Assembly (NCBI GenBank): GCA_945860265.1
Contig: CAMAQF010000002.1
Coordinates: 53,094 to 117,093 of the forward strand
DNA: 64,000 nucleotides
Direction of reading: 5' to 3'
Origin: Emticicia agri
GTDB taxonomy: Bacteria; Bacteroidota; Bacteroidia; Cytophagales; Spirosomataceae
The notes below the pieces were generated by a model. It did not search any database. It was given only the letters and a program-made list of their open reading frames with translations, and was not told the origin of the DNA. Every line of letters starts with the position of its first letter. The first letter of the stretch is position 1. The position numbers were made by a program, and so were the translations under genes. Below, one piece after another: positions 1 to 9,210 of the stretch.

Positions 1-87
1 TTGGGCAAAGGTTTCGGCAGAAAAAATGATTGAGGCAATCAATAATAGACTTTTAAAATAGCGGTATGCCGCACGGCTAATTCTCAT
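1..87 (-). CDS. Secreted protein, N-terminal fragment cut by window edge
   Basis: Reading the minus strand from the ATG at 87-85 gives 29 codons that stay open to the window edge. The product begins MRISRAAYRYFKSLLL and reaches a cleavage-like AETFAQ, a typical Bacteroidota signal peptide. It has a basic start, a hydrophobic core of about 12 residues, and cleavage expected before Gln29. The mature protein lies outside the window, so no function can be assigned. The gene is divergent from the YdcF-like gene, and the roughly 150 bp between them must hold both promoters. Confidence 0.6.
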   Translation of the reverse strand, partial: MRISRAAYRYFKSLLLIASIIFSAETFAQ

Positions 88-236
88 ATCTGTACAGGTT
101 TTATTAATTTTATTTCATTTCACAAAGATAAATACTTAATTGCATGTAATTTGTTAAAGGCTTGTTAAATTAGATGCGGTTTGTATCTAAGAAAACAGCA
201 AAGTTTGAGATTTTTATTTTAATAAAACGAATTATT

Positions 237-1004
237 ATGTTTTATATTGCTTCTAAATTTCTAACATTTTTCATTATGCCGCTTGGCATTCTGTGTTTTT
301 TGTTGATCTGTGCTATCAATACAAAAAATCGATATAAATCAAAGAAATTGGTCATTGCTGCATTTATTTTTCTGTATGTTTTCTCAAATCCATTACTTAT
401 CAACGAATTATTGCTTTGTTGGGAAATTCCGCCAAGCTCAATTTCAGCCGTAAAAACGCACGACGTGGGCATAATTTTGACGGGTGGCACAACCAACGAT
501 GATAAACTTCCGCAAGAAAATATATTTCTCGGAAAATCAGCTGACCGCATCGGACAGACATTAGAGTTATATAAACGAGGGAAAATCAAGAAGGTTTTGA
601 TAAGTGGTGGCGAAATAAGTGTGCTGGGAAAAACGCCAAAAAAAGAAGTAGAAGAAATTGCCAAATACTTGATAATCAGTGGAGTACCGAGAGAATCTAT
701 TTTTATGGAAACTCACGCCCAAAATACAAAAGAAAATGCCCTCAACTGTTCAAAAATTCTTAAAAAACATTTCAAAAACCAATCGTATTTACTAATTACA
801 TCGGGTTTCCATCTACGAAGAGCAACTGCGTGTTTTGAGAAAGTAAATATAAAAATAGATTATTTTGGTGCGAATTATCTTTCGCATGAGCGAGTTTATT
901 ATTGGTACAGTATTTTACCTAAAGAAGAATATTTGGCTTACAGTCAATTGATTTTCAGAGAAATAATCGGATACTGTACTTATAAAGCGATGGGGTGGAT
1001 TTGA
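237..1004 (+). CDS. YdcF/SanA/ElyC-like DUF218 membrane protein
   Basis: The protein has about 255 residues from the ATG at 237. An in-frame ATG at 174 would add 21 residues, but the 237 start puts a hydrophobic segment (FLTFFIMPLGILCFLLICAI) right at the N-terminus. A second membrane segment follows (VIAAFIFLYVFS). The rest is a DUF218 domain with VGIILTGG, then NTKENALN, then LLITSGFHLRRA, which are the conserved blocks of the YdcF/SanA/ElyC family. Family members are linked to envelope integrity and polysaccharide or undecaprenyl-carrier metabolism, but the biochemistry is not settled. It converges on pfkA, with a long inverted repeat between them. Confidence 0.85.
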   Translation: MFYIASKFLTFFIMPLGILCFLLICAINTKNRYKSKKLVIAAFIFLYVFSNPLLINELLLCWEIPPSSISAVKTHDVGIILTGGTTNDDKLPQENIFLGKSADRIGQTLELYKRGKIKKVLISGGEISVLGKTPKKEVEEIAKYLIISGVPRESIFMETHAQNTKENALNCSKILKKHFKNQSYLLITSGFHLRRATACFEKVNIKIDYFGANYLSHERVYYWYSILPKEEYLAYSQLIFREIIGYCTYKAMGWI

Positions 1005-1010
1005 AAAAAC

Positions 1011-1073
1011 TACGATTTACGAGGTAAGTATTACGCTTTGCTCTCAATCGTAATTCGTCAGTCGTAAATCGTA
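1011..1073. terminator. Long inverted repeat between convergent genes
   Basis: The 12-base arm tacgatttacga (1011-1022) is perfectly repeated in inverse at 1062-1073, and related TCGTAA motifs lie in the loop. On the minus strand the right arm is followed by GTTTTTTC, so it could end pfkA transcription. It lies in the short gap between the convergent YdcF-like gene and pfkA. The loop is long (39 bases), so a terminator role is an inference. Confidence 0.4.
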
Positions 1074-1081
1074 ATTTGAGA

Positions 1082-2056
1082 TTACATACTCAAAATATGC
1101 ACCATTCTCAACAAATCGTCGTGAATGGGTTTTGGTTTCTTGATAGTGTCAATGAATGGGGTGTAAACCAATTCGTTGTTTACAATTCCTGCCATTACGT
1201 TTTTATAGCCTTTGATAAGACCTTCCACTGCTCCTAAACCTAGGCGACTCGCCAAAATACGGTCGTAAGCAGTTGGTGCACCTCCACGCTGTATGTGTCC
1301 GAGCGTTGTTACACGAATGTCAAGCTTATCGGCTACTTGATTCTTGATTTTTTCGGCAATATCAACGGCGTGTCCTTCTTCGTCACCTTCAGCAACCACT
1401 ACGATTGATGAAGATTTAGAGCGTGACCAACCATCTTTCAAAGTACTTATTACTTTTTTGAGCGGAGTATGTGTTTCTGGTACCATCACAATTTCAGCTC
1501 CACCACCAATACCAGATTGGATAGCAATATATCCAGAGTCACGACCCATTACTTCGATAAAAAACACACGATCGTGAGAGTCAGCAGTATCTCTTATTTT
1601 GTCTATTGCTTCGAGTGAAGTATTTACTGCAGTGTCAAAACCAATCGTATAATCAGTTCCATAAAGGTCATTATCAATGGTTCCTGGGCAACCTACCGTT
1701 GGAATTTCATATTCATTATAAAAAACTTCTGCACCTGTAAATGTTCCGTTTCCTCCAATAGCGACCAAGCCTTCAATACCTGCATTCATTAGGTTTTCGT
1801 AAGCTCTTTTGCGTCCCTCGGGTGTCATAAATTCTTTACTTCTCGCCGATTTAAGCATTGTACCTCCACGCTGAACTATATTACTTACTGATTGTGAATA
1901 CAGCGGAAAAATATCGCCCGTTATCATCCCATTATATCCTCTTCTTATGCCGTACACTTCTAAACCGTGATATATCGCTCCTCTAACTGCGGCTCTAATG
2001 CAGGCATTCATACCCGGTGCATCACCTCCTGAAGTAAAAACTGCTATTCGTTTCAT
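1082..2056 (-). CDS. pfkA: ATP-dependent 6-phosphofructokinase
   Basis: This 324-residue cytoplasmic enzyme phosphorylates fructose 6-phosphate to fructose 1,6-bisphosphate, the committed step of glycolysis. The length fits the bacterial PfkA family. Visible motifs in order are TSGGDAPGMNA (nucleotide loop, residues 8-18), GGNGTFTGA (about 98-106), PGTIDND (about 125-131, with the catalytic Asp), EVMGRDSGY (about 168-176), and LGHIQRGG near residue 252. Gly in PGTIDND and Gly after GGN point to ATP rather than pyrophosphate as donor. The usual GGDG is GGNG here, which alters a Mg-ATP contact residue of the E. coli enzyme. It is monocistronic. Confidence 0.96.
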   Translation of the reverse strand: MKRIAVFTSGGDAPGMNACIRAAVRGAIYHGLEVYGIRRGYNGMITGDIFPLYSQSVSNIVQRGGTMLKSARSKEFMTPEGRKRAYENLMNAGIEGLVAIGGNGTFTGAEVFYNEYEIPTVGCPGTIDNDLYGTDYTIGFDTAVNTSLEAIDKIRDTADSHDRVFFIEVMGRDSGYIAIQSGIGGGAEIVMVPETHTPLKKVISTLKDGWSRSKSSSIVVVAEGDEEGHAVDIAEKIKNQVADKLDIRVTTLGHIQRGGAPTAYDRILASRLGLGAVEGLIKGYKNVMAGIVNNELVYTPFIDTIKKPKPIHDDLLRMVHILSM

Positions 2057-2677
2057 CTTAATATTCTCTTAAATTTTCTTTGTATTTTGCTTCCAATTAC
2101 CCTCAACCTAATCCTTCTGCACTCGTCACAAAAGTAATTAGTTTTCTTTACTTCTCCCAAAATTTCATTATTTATCATTTGTAATATTGTTCGGTGAAAA
2201 GGGTCTTTACCAAAATTAAATTCTTTTTTATGATTATTTATAGAATTTATTGCACATTATTTTTAAATATGTGAAGAATATACCATTCCTGTATTTAACT
2301 GACTGCAAACTCAATAATATATATAGAAAATCAAAAAACAACTAATATTATTAGTCAACAAACGAGACTAAAAATCAGTAAATGCCGCTAAAAATTAAGC
2401 AATTTTTAAACTTCATATATTTGCTTTTTCAAAATCAAATAACTTTAGTAATGTAGCTAAAGGTACTCAAACTATCCCAACATTCAACTCCCTTTAATCT
2501 TTAATTTAACTATCTCTCCTTAAACTCCAACTACAATACACTGATTATCAATTCTTTATAGAATATTTATTTTGTTTATTTTTTGGCATACTATTTGAAT
2601 GATAATAATCAATGGTGGCCTTTTTTAGTCACTTAACCCGAAAGTAAGTTCAAAACTTACGAATAATAATATAAGAA
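2057..2677. other. Noncoding region between pfkA and surface protein
   Basis: These 620 AT-rich bases have no open frame worth calling. They hold the pfkA promoter on the minus strand and presumably the promoter for the repetitive surface protein on the plus strand. A TATATTTG box at 2416-2423 matches the Bacteroidota -7 consensus TAnnTTTG, but it is 250 bp from the plus-strand ATG. No tRNA, strong hairpin or repeat was seen. Confidence 0.5.
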
Positions 2678-5600
2678 ATGTCAGGAATAATTTTAACTTT
2701 CGAAAGACTCCGTCTGAAAGTCGGAGCATTCATGCTGCTGATGCTGAGTGTTTTATCCTCACTCGCACAGAGCGAAAATGTTGGTATCGGCACAGTAAAA
2801 CCCGATAATTCAGCAATATTAGAGCTCAATTCTACATCAAAAGGCTTTCTCATCCCTAGAATGACCTTAGCTCAAAGAGCAGGTATTAAAAGTCCAGCAA
2901 CGGGTTTGCTGGTTTACCAGATTGATTTTTTCACAGGTTTCTATTTCTTTGATGGAGAAGTTTGGAAAGGTTTTTATGCCCGTGGTAATGATGGAGCCTC
3001 ATTTAATTCAAACCCTGTTACCCCAGTTCCTTCAATTAATAGTGTTGGTTGGAGTATTGGAGGAAATTCAGGTTTAAATGCTGAAGTAAATTTTCTTGGT
3101 ACAAAAGATACTACTTCTTTAGTATTTAAAGTAAATAATTATCGTTCAGGTTTAATTGATTTCCGTTCTGGTAATACTTATTTCGGATATAGAGCTGGCT
3201 ATCGTAGTCAGGGTTATAACTCTATCGCCATCGGTGCTTATGCTTTGAATGATGCTAATATAGGCCTAAATAATATTGCTATAGGTTATCAGTCATTACT
3301 TCGGAGCCAAACTGGTAGTGATAATGTAGCTGTCGGAGCAAATTCCTTATATACCAATATATCGGGTTCACAGAATGTAGGTATTGGTACACAGGCAGGC
3401 CTACGTTCGGTGGGCGATGGTAATATATTTATCGGTTACAAGGCTGGTATGAATGAGATTGGAGATAATAAATTATATATCGACAATAATTTTCAAAAGG
3501 TAGCACTTATTTATGGCGATTTCGAGAAATCACTTGTAGGTATTAATACCCAAAGTCCTGGAAGTGCTTTATCAGTTGATAGTAAAATAGTAAATATGAG
3601 TGGTTTAGAATTCAAGCAATTGAATAGTGATTCTCCTGCCGAAAAACCTAGTCTTAAAGTTTTATCTGTTGATAAACAGGGACGTGTGGTTTTAGTACGT
3701 GACTCAGTTGGAGCCTCATCGTCGATACCTGTTTCAGTACCTAGCTATTGGACTTTAAAAGGTAGTTCGATTGAAAACAGCAATGCTGGTGATGTAATTT
3801 TGAGCAATATCAGATTCAAAAACCTCAGTACGACTTCGCCAACCATTAAATCAAACGGTAAAATCTTAACAGTAGATGAAAATGGATTAATTGTATTAGC
3901 TCGTGACTCAATTGGAGTTTCATCTTCGATACCTGTTTCAGTACCTAGCTATTGGTCTTTAAAAGGTAGTTCGATTGAAAACAGCAATGCTGGTGATGTA
4001 ATTTTGAGCAATATCAGATTCAAAAACCTCAGTACGACTTCGCCAACCATTAAATCAAACGGCAAAATCTTAACAGTAGATGAAAATGGATTAATTGTAT
4101 TAGCTCGTGACTCAATTGGCACTTCAGCTAATTCATATTGGGGACTAAATGGCAGCACGCTATCAAATACAAATGCAGGCAAAGTAATATTAAATGGCCT
4201 AATACAATTAGGAAACATTAAAGCTTCAAACACAGCATTTCGTCCTAATGGGAAAGTTCTTTCTGTTGATGACAGTGGTAACGTTATCTTAGTTAGAGAC
4301 TCTGTGGCCACTGCCAGCACAATACCTTTAAGTGCTTCACCTTGGAACAACAATGGTGAAAATATCGGTAATAGCAATAATGGTGCGGTTTATATCAATA
4401 ATAGTTTGATTTTATCGAAACTAAACAGTGAAATTACAGTTACAAAATCAGCTCAAAAATTCCTGACAGTTGATAATTCAGGCAAGGTGATTTTGGCCAA
4501 TGTAACTGCACCAACAAGCACCACTGCAACCACAGCATCTGATTGGACTTTAGACGGGGCAAATATTTTCAACAAAAATACTGGTGGCGTTTATATCAAT
4601 AATAGTTTGATTTTATCAAAACTAAGCAGTGATAGTACAGTTATAGCATCAGCTCAAAAATTTCTTACGGTTGATAAGACAGGTAATGTAATTTTGGCTA
4701 ATATCCCTGTGCCATCAAATACCACTACAACTCCAACGTCTGATTGGGCTTTAGACGGGGGAAATATTTCCAACAAAAATACTGGTGGCGTTTATATCAA
4801 TAATGGACTTTGGGCAAAGAATGGTTTCCGCTTACAATCTGGTACTTTAGAGCTTAATAGTGCCGTAGAAAACAATAGTGGATTACAATTTGCTCAGTTG
4901 AAAGCTTCAAATCCAGCATCTAGACCTTCAGGAAAAGTACTTTCGGTAGATGATAACGGAAATGTAATATTGGTAAGAGATTCTGTGGGCGTAGCTACAA
5001 GTACTACATCTGTAGCTTCATCTCAGTGGACAACTTCAGGTACGACAATTGTCAATAGCAATACAGGTCGAGTTATAATCAACAATGGTCTTACTTTACC
5101 TTTCACAAGCGAAGCAATAACACCAATTTCAACACAAAAATTCTTGACTGTTGATAATGCAGGAAATGTAATTTTAGGAAATTTACCGAATAGTACACCT
5201 TCATCTTGGACAATTAGTGGTAATGACATCGTTAATTCAAACCTTGGTAAAGCCAATATCAGTAATGGTTTATCAGTAAAAAGTGGCATTAATATCGAAT
5301 CGGGAAATTTAGTAACCAATGGTTCATTAACAAACCGAAGTGGTTTAGTATTAAACCAATTAAAACTATCATTTCCTGCTTCAAAACCATCAGGAAAAGT
5401 ACTTTCGGTAGATGATAACGGAAACGTAATCTTGGTAAGAGACTCGATAGGTGTAGCAGGTACTGTTGTAAATACTCCATCATATTGGACTGTTTCAGCC
5501 GATAACCTAAGCAATGCAAACACTGGTAGTGTATCAATCAATACTCTGACTTTACCTAATCTTAGCAGCAATAATACCCCAACTGTAACCACCCAAAAGG

Positions 5601-6304
5601 TACTCTCAGTTGATGCAAACGGTAATGTCATTTTAGTAAATACGCCAAATACAATAGCAACTCCAACAGTTGAACTTTGGAAGACGGATACTGGTGGGGC
5701 TATTTTAAACAATAATACTCAAGGTGTGGTAATTACGACCAATACTGATGGCAAAAGCGGTTTACAGTTTACAAAACTTAAAGCGTCGTCGGCAGCGGGT
5801 GATAGATACGGAAAAGTTCTTTCAGTTGATGATAGTGGCAACGTAATTTTAGTCAACGATGGAGTAACAACTGCTGGAAGTAATACTGGAGCAGGTTGGG
5901 CAATCACTGATGGCCGTTTGCAAAATTCAAACAATGGAAAAGTAGTAATTGGAACGGGTATCAACTCATTCCCTGGAGACTTTCAATTATACGTTAAAGG
6001 CGGAATCTTAACCGAAAGAGTAAGAGTAGCAGTAGCTAATTCTGACCGTTGGGCTGATTATGTTTTCGAGAATGGGTACAAGTTAATGCCATTAAGAGAT
6101 GTTGAAAAGCACATTGATTACTATCATCATTTGCCAAACGTTCCATCGGCAGAACAAATGGTAAAAAGCGGCATGGATATAATGGAAACAAGTGCTAAAT
6201 TATTAGAGAAAATCGAAGAGCTAACGCTTTATATGATCAAGGCGAATAAGCAAATTGAGCTTCTTGAAGCCAAAGTAAATAAACTTAAAAAAGTACAAGA
6301 ATAA
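2678..6304 (+). CDS. Large repetitive secreted protein with tail-fibre-like C-terminus
   Basis: The protein has 1208 residues. A signal peptide (hydrophobic core FMLLMLSVLSSLAQ, about residues 18-31) is followed by NVGIGTVKPDNSAILELNS, the start typical of Bacteroidota tail-fibre-like surface proteins. Residues ~165-270 contain SIAIGAYAL, NIAIGYQSL, NVAVGANSL and NVGIGTQAG, repeats like the left-handed beta-roll heads of trimeric adhesins. From ~310 to ~1090 a block of the form GKVLSVDDNGNVILVRDS recurs eleven times, alternating with SYWTLKGSSIENSNAG-like blocks. The C-terminus has HLPNVPSAEQMV and a coiled coil (LLEKIEELTLY...IELLEAKVNKLK), as in phage-tail-like intramolecular chaperone domains. 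It is probably a trimeric fibrous surface or secreted protein; the ligand is unknown. Confidence 0.8.
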   Translation: MSGIILTFERLRLKVGAFMLLMLSVLSSLAQSENVGIGTVKPDNSAILELNSTSKGFLIPRMTLAQRAGIKSPATGLLVYQIDFFTGFYFFDGEVWKGFYARGNDGASFNSNPVTPVPSINSVGWSIGGNSGLNAEVNFLGTKDTTSLVFKVNNYRSGLIDFRSGNTYFGYRAGYRSQGYNSIAIGAYALNDANIGLNNIAIGYQSLLRSQTGSDNVAVGANSLYTNISGSQNVGIGTQAGLRSVGDGNIFIGYKAGMNEIGDNKLYIDNNFQKVALIYGDFEKSLVGINTQSPGSALSVDSKIVNMSGLEFKQLNSDSPAEKPSLKVLSVDKQGRVVLVRDSVGASSSIPVSVPSYWTLKGSSIENSNAGDVILSNIRFKNLSTTSPTIKSNGKILTVDENGLIVLARDSIGVSSSIPVSVPSYWSLKGSSIENSNAGDVILSNIRFKNLSTTSPTIKSNGKILTVDENGLIVLARDSIGTSANSYWGLNGSTLSNTNAGKVILNGLIQLGNIKASNTAFRPNGKVLSVDDSGNVILVRDSVATASTIPLSASPWNNNGENIGNSNNGAVYINNSLILSKLNSEITVTKSAQKFLTVDNSGKVILANVTAPTSTTATTASDWTLDGANIFNKNTGGVYINNSLILSKLSSDSTVIASAQKFLTVDKTGNVILANIPVPSNTTTTPTSDWALDGGNISNKNTGGVYINNGLWAKNGFRLQSGTLELNSAVENNSGLQFAQLKASNPASRPSGKVLSVDDNGNVILVRDSVGVATSTTSVASSQWTTSGTTIVNSNTGRVIINNGLTLPFTSEAITPISTQKFLTVDNAGNVILGNLPNSTPSSWTISGNDIVNSNLGKANISNGLSVKSGINIESGNLVTNGSLTNRSGLVLNQLKLSFPASKPSGKVLSVDDNGNVILVRDSIGVAGTVVNTPSYWTVSADNLSNANTGSVSINTLTLPNLSSNNTPTVTTQKVLSVDANGNVILVNTPNTIATPTVELWKTDTGGAILNNNTQGVVITTNTDGKSGLQFTKLKASSAAGDRYGKVLSVDDSGNVILVNDGVTTAGSNTGAGWAITDGRLQNSNNGKVVIGTGINSFPGDFQLYVKGGILTERVRVAVANSDRWADYVFENGYKLMPLRDVEKHIDYYHHLPNVPSAEQMVKSGMDIMETSAKLLEKIEELTLYMIKANKQIELLEAKVNKLKKVQE
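3722..4119 (+). repeat. Two near-identical tandem 204-bp units inside the surface-protein gene
   Basis: The unit beginning tcgatacctgtttcagtacc at 3722 recurs at 3926, an offset of exactly 204 bases (68 codons), with only a few substitutions across nearly the whole unit. The reading frame is kept, so gain or loss of a unit would change protein length without a frameshift. Neighbouring repeat units are much more diverged, so this copy pair is recent. Confidence 0.9.
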
Positions 6305-6590
6305 TAATTTTATCTTTTATAACAATAAAAAAATTTAAAATCAAAGTGCCTTTTAATAATTTAAATGAAATTTATATTTTTGGAACGATATTGTCCTGTT
6401 AACTACATAAAATAATTTTTTTGTAAGCATTTGAGTAGCAGTTTTTTTAATTTTCTAAATTTATCCGCTTAAACTCTTTTAATATACAAAATAATATATA
6501 ACACTATAATTTTAAAAGTAAGTATAAAAATAATACCACAATATAGTACGATTTGTAAAACATTTATTTTTATGGGTTAGGGTTTATTTA
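6305..6590. other. AT-rich noncoding region after surface protein
   Basis: There is no supported gene. The stretch is nearly all A and T. It contains gatattgtcctgttaac at about 6389, a weak echo of the end of the dispersed repeat described at 14614, too short to call. Confidence 0.4.
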
Positions 6591-6624
6591 AACGCCACAG
6601 CACAAGATTGCGGTGGCGTTTTTG
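6591..6624 (+). terminator. Rho-independent terminator
   Basis: The arms aacgccac (6591-6598) and gtggcgtt (6613-6620) form an 8-bp stem with a 14-base loop followed by a T run. It lies about 290 bp after the surface-protein stop and 60 bp before the thioesterase start, so it separates the two. Confidence 0.75.
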
Positions 6625-6680
6625 TTTTATTTTAAAACTCCTCTATCTTTACCAATAGTTCTACAATATTTTATACACCA

Positions 6681-7226
6681 ATGCGAAAATCGAAACCTAT
6701 ATCTCATTCACGCACCACAATTACCGAATTAATGATTCCGTCTTATGCTAATTTTGGTGGCAAGATTCACGGAGGAATCCTTCTTTCACTAATGGATAAG
6801 GTAGCGTATGCTTGTGCCTCGAAACACGCTGGTGCGTATGTCGTAACGGTGTCGGTTGATGGTGTAAATTTCTTACAACCAATTGAGGTTGGAGAATTAC
6901 TTTCACTTCATGCCTCTGTCAATTATGTTGGCCGAAGCTCAATGTTGATTGGTATCAGAGTTGTATCAGAAAATGTGAAAACTGGCGAACAAAAGCATAC
7001 TAATACCTCGTATTTTACGATGGTCGCCAAAGACGACAACGGCAAACCAACCGAAGTGCCAATGCTCGAACTCGAAGACCGCAACGACGTCAGACGCTGC
7101 CTTGAAGCAATCAAGCGTAAACAATTAAAAGAAGCATACAAAGACGACTTCGACAATGAAAAATCAAATATGCACCTCGAAGACAACCAACATTTACTTA
7201 TTAATGAACGAATTATCGTCAAATGA
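6681..7226 (+). CDS. Acyl-CoA thioesterase, hotdog fold
   Basis: This 181-residue cytoplasmic enzyme is expected to hydrolyse acyl-CoA thioesters. The single hotdog domain occupies about residues 8-125. NFGGKIHGGILLSLMDKVAY (about 24-43) carries the conserved HGG loop and the acidic residue on the long helix, as in YciA/ACOT-type thioesterases. VSVDGVNFLQPIEVGELL and NYVGRSSMLIGIRV are the following family blocks. About 50 charged residues follow the domain. Substrate length cannot be told from sequence. The gene stands alone after a terminator. Confidence 0.85.
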   Translation: MRKSKPISHSRTTITELMIPSYANFGGKIHGGILLSLMDKVAYACASKHAGAYVVTVSVDGVNFLQPIEVGELLSLHASVNYVGRSSMLIGIRVVSENVKTGEQKHTNTSYFTMVAKDDNGKPTEVPMLELEDRNDVRRCLEAIKRKQLKEAYKDDFDNEKSNMHLEDNQHLLINERIIVK

Positions 7227-7363
7227 TTTGGCTATTGGGAGAATATCCTATTCGCCTGAAAAGTGAACAAAAGATGAGTTAAGTTATAAAGAAATAAATT
7301 CATTATTCTAAGATTTTTCTATACTGAGCAACAAATTAAAAACTTGTTTTACTGCTAAAAAAC

Positions 7364-7954
7364 ATGACAAAATTCGCAACTATTTTCTTTGCACTTTTTC
7401 TATTAAACTTCAGTCTTTTTGCTCAGAATCCTGACATTGATATTCTTAAAAAAATTAATCAAGACCGCAACCAAAACCTTGATAAATTATTCAATGGTAT
7501 TAGCAAATCGGTTTATCCATTAGGTGTTGCCTTGCCAATAAGCTTATTGGGTATGGGCATTATCAAGAAAGACAAAAACCTCCAACGACAAGGACTTACT
7601 TCATTGGCATCGCTTGCGAATTCGATGGGAACGACATATTCACTCAAAAAAATAATCAATCGCGATCGCCCGTATATAACCTACCCGAATATTCAACCAT
7701 ATTACATAGAAAATGACCGTGCTTTTCCATCTGGACACACTACTGCCGCATTCTCAACGGCAACTTCATTGAGTCTGACTTTCAAAAAGTGGTATGTTGT
7801 CGTGCCTGCTTACACGTGGGCGGGAGCAGTTGCTTACTCACGCTTGCACTTAGGAGTGCATTATCCGAGCGATGTATTGGCTGGAGCGGCTATTGGAGCT
7901 GGTTCGGCTTGGCTGTGCTATAAAGTCAATCGTTGGTTACAAATGGAAAAATAA
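7364..7954 (+). CDS. PAP2-family phosphatase, exported
   Basis: The 196-residue protein starts with a signal peptide (ending LFAQ near residue 21). It carries the three PAP2 acid-phosphatase signatures: KKIINRDRPY (about 103-112), AFPSGHTTAAFS (about 125-136, catalytic His), and SRLHLGVHYPSDVLAG (about 164-179, nucleophile His). The family removes phosphate from lipid phosphates such as undecaprenyl pyrophosphate or phosphatidic acid at the periplasmic face. Which substrate is used is unknown. Moderately hydrophobic stretches (LGVALPISLLGMGII, VLAGAAIGAGSAWL) suggest membrane association. Confidence 0.9.
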   Translation: MTKFATIFFALFLLNFSLFAQNPDIDILKKINQDRNQNLDKLFNGISKSVYPLGVALPISLLGMGIIKKDKNLQRQGLTSLASLANSMGTTYSLKKIINRDRPYITYPNIQPYYIENDRAFPSGHTTAAFSTATSLSLTFKKWYVVVPAYTWAGAVAYSRLHLGVHYPSDVLAGAAIGAGSAWLCYKVNRWLQMEK

Positions 7955-8190
7955 ACCTTTCGAGCGGTTGATGGTTATACTCAAAAGGCACAGAGTTGCA
8001 AAGGATCAAAGGCGACCGTTGCTCGACACAAAATGCTGATAATGAGACAATTAATTGTCTGAATTTTCGCAAACCAGTTATGGTTAAGTATAAATAAGAA
8101 AGTCCTTGGACGGCAGTATATGCCTAATAATAAAACAAAGCACTGTCTATCAGTAGATTATAAAACAATTGAACAAAATATTGTACTAAA

Positions 8191-9150
8191 TTGAAAAAGT
8201 CTTGCATCATTATCGGAGCGGGTTTATCTGGTTTGACAGCCGCCCATGAATTAATAAAAAATAATTGGGAAGTAACGATTCTCGATAAAGGAAGAGGTAT
8301 AGGCGGACGCATGGCAACTCGCAGAACAGGCGAAGCTCGTTTCGACCATGGAGCTCAATATTTTTCTACAAAAACTGCTGATTTTCAAGCATTTACCCAA
8401 AAAATTATTCAAAAAAACATCGCGAAAGAATGGAATTTGCAAGAAGGAGATAAAACCTTTTCCCATGCAAGAGTTATCGGTATCGATGGAATGAATACGA
8501 TTCCGAAGTTTTTGGCGGAAGGGCTAAACATTAAAACTAACGAAAAAGTAATCAGTATTTCAGAAACCGAAAACGGTTGTAAAGTAACAACCGAAGCAGG
8601 CAATTTCTACGAATCTGATGTTTTGATTTGCACCACTCCTGCCCCACAAGCCATTGAATTATTACAGAAAAGCAATTTAGCACTTGCAGATATTGAAGCC
8701 TTAAAAAGTATTCATTATCAGCCTTGTATAACCGTCATGGCAAGTTTGAAAACCCAAACAAATATACCAAGTCCTGGCGGAATCAGCCTCCAAAAAGGCG
8801 ATATTTCTTGGATTGCCGATAATTTTCAAAAAGGAATTTCTTCGATTTTCTCGGCAACTATACATGCTAATCCAGTTTTTAGTTTGGCACATTTTGATGA
8901 TGATTTGACCCAAATTGGCAATCAATTACTTTCCGAAATAACAGATTTGATTCCTGCAGATTCGATAGAAAGCTTTCAAGTGCATCGTTGGCGATATAGT
9001 TTGGCCTCCAAACGTTACGCCGATAATTTTTTGGCATCGAATACTACCAAATTCCCTCTGATTTTTGCTGGAGATGGCTTTGGGATTGGTAGTATCGAAG
9101 GAGCATTTATCTCGGGAAAAAGTGCAGCCCAAAGTCTATACATAAACTAA
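8191..9150 (+). CDS. Renalase-like FAD/NAD(P)-binding oxidoreductase
   Basis: The 319-residue flavoprotein starts at a TTG; no in-frame ATG is near and the dinucleotide fold begins at residue 5. IIGAGLSGLTAAHEL is the FAD-binding Rossmann motif. GRGIGGRMATRR and FDHGAQYFS are the next blocks typical of renalase-like amine-oxidase-related proteins. The C-terminal GDGFGIGSIEGAFISGKSAA closes the FAD site. The reaction and substrate are unknown for most bacterial members. The next coding frame (DUF1905 protein) begins in the same frame directly after its stop codon, so the two are probably co-transcribed. Confidence 0.85.
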   Translation: MKKSCIIIGAGLSGLTAAHELIKNNWEVTILDKGRGIGGRMATRRTGEARFDHGAQYFSTKTADFQAFTQKIIQKNIAKEWNLQEGDKTFSHARVIGIDGMNTIPKFLAEGLNIKTNEKVISISETENGCKVTTEAGNFYESDVLICTTPAPQAIELLQKSNLALADIEALKSIHYQPCITVMASLKTQTNIPSPGGISLQKGDISWIADNFQKGISSIFSATIHANPVFSLAHFDDDLTQIGNQLLSEITDLIPADSIESFQVHRWRYSLASKRYADNFLASNTTKFPLIFAGDGFGIGSIEGAFISGKSAAQSLYIN

Positions 9151-9210
9151 AAAGTCATAAGACAGCTACAAAATGTAATAAACTATTTAGTAAAAGACCA
9201 AAAGCTTGAA

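Noticed and set aside
242..664. 140-residue minus-strand ORF
   Set aside because: Shadow of the YdcF-like gene with no family match.
5023..5712. 229-residue minus-strand ORF within the surface-protein gene
   Set aside because: It is a shadow of the repetitive plus-strand gene; repeats keep the reverse frame open.
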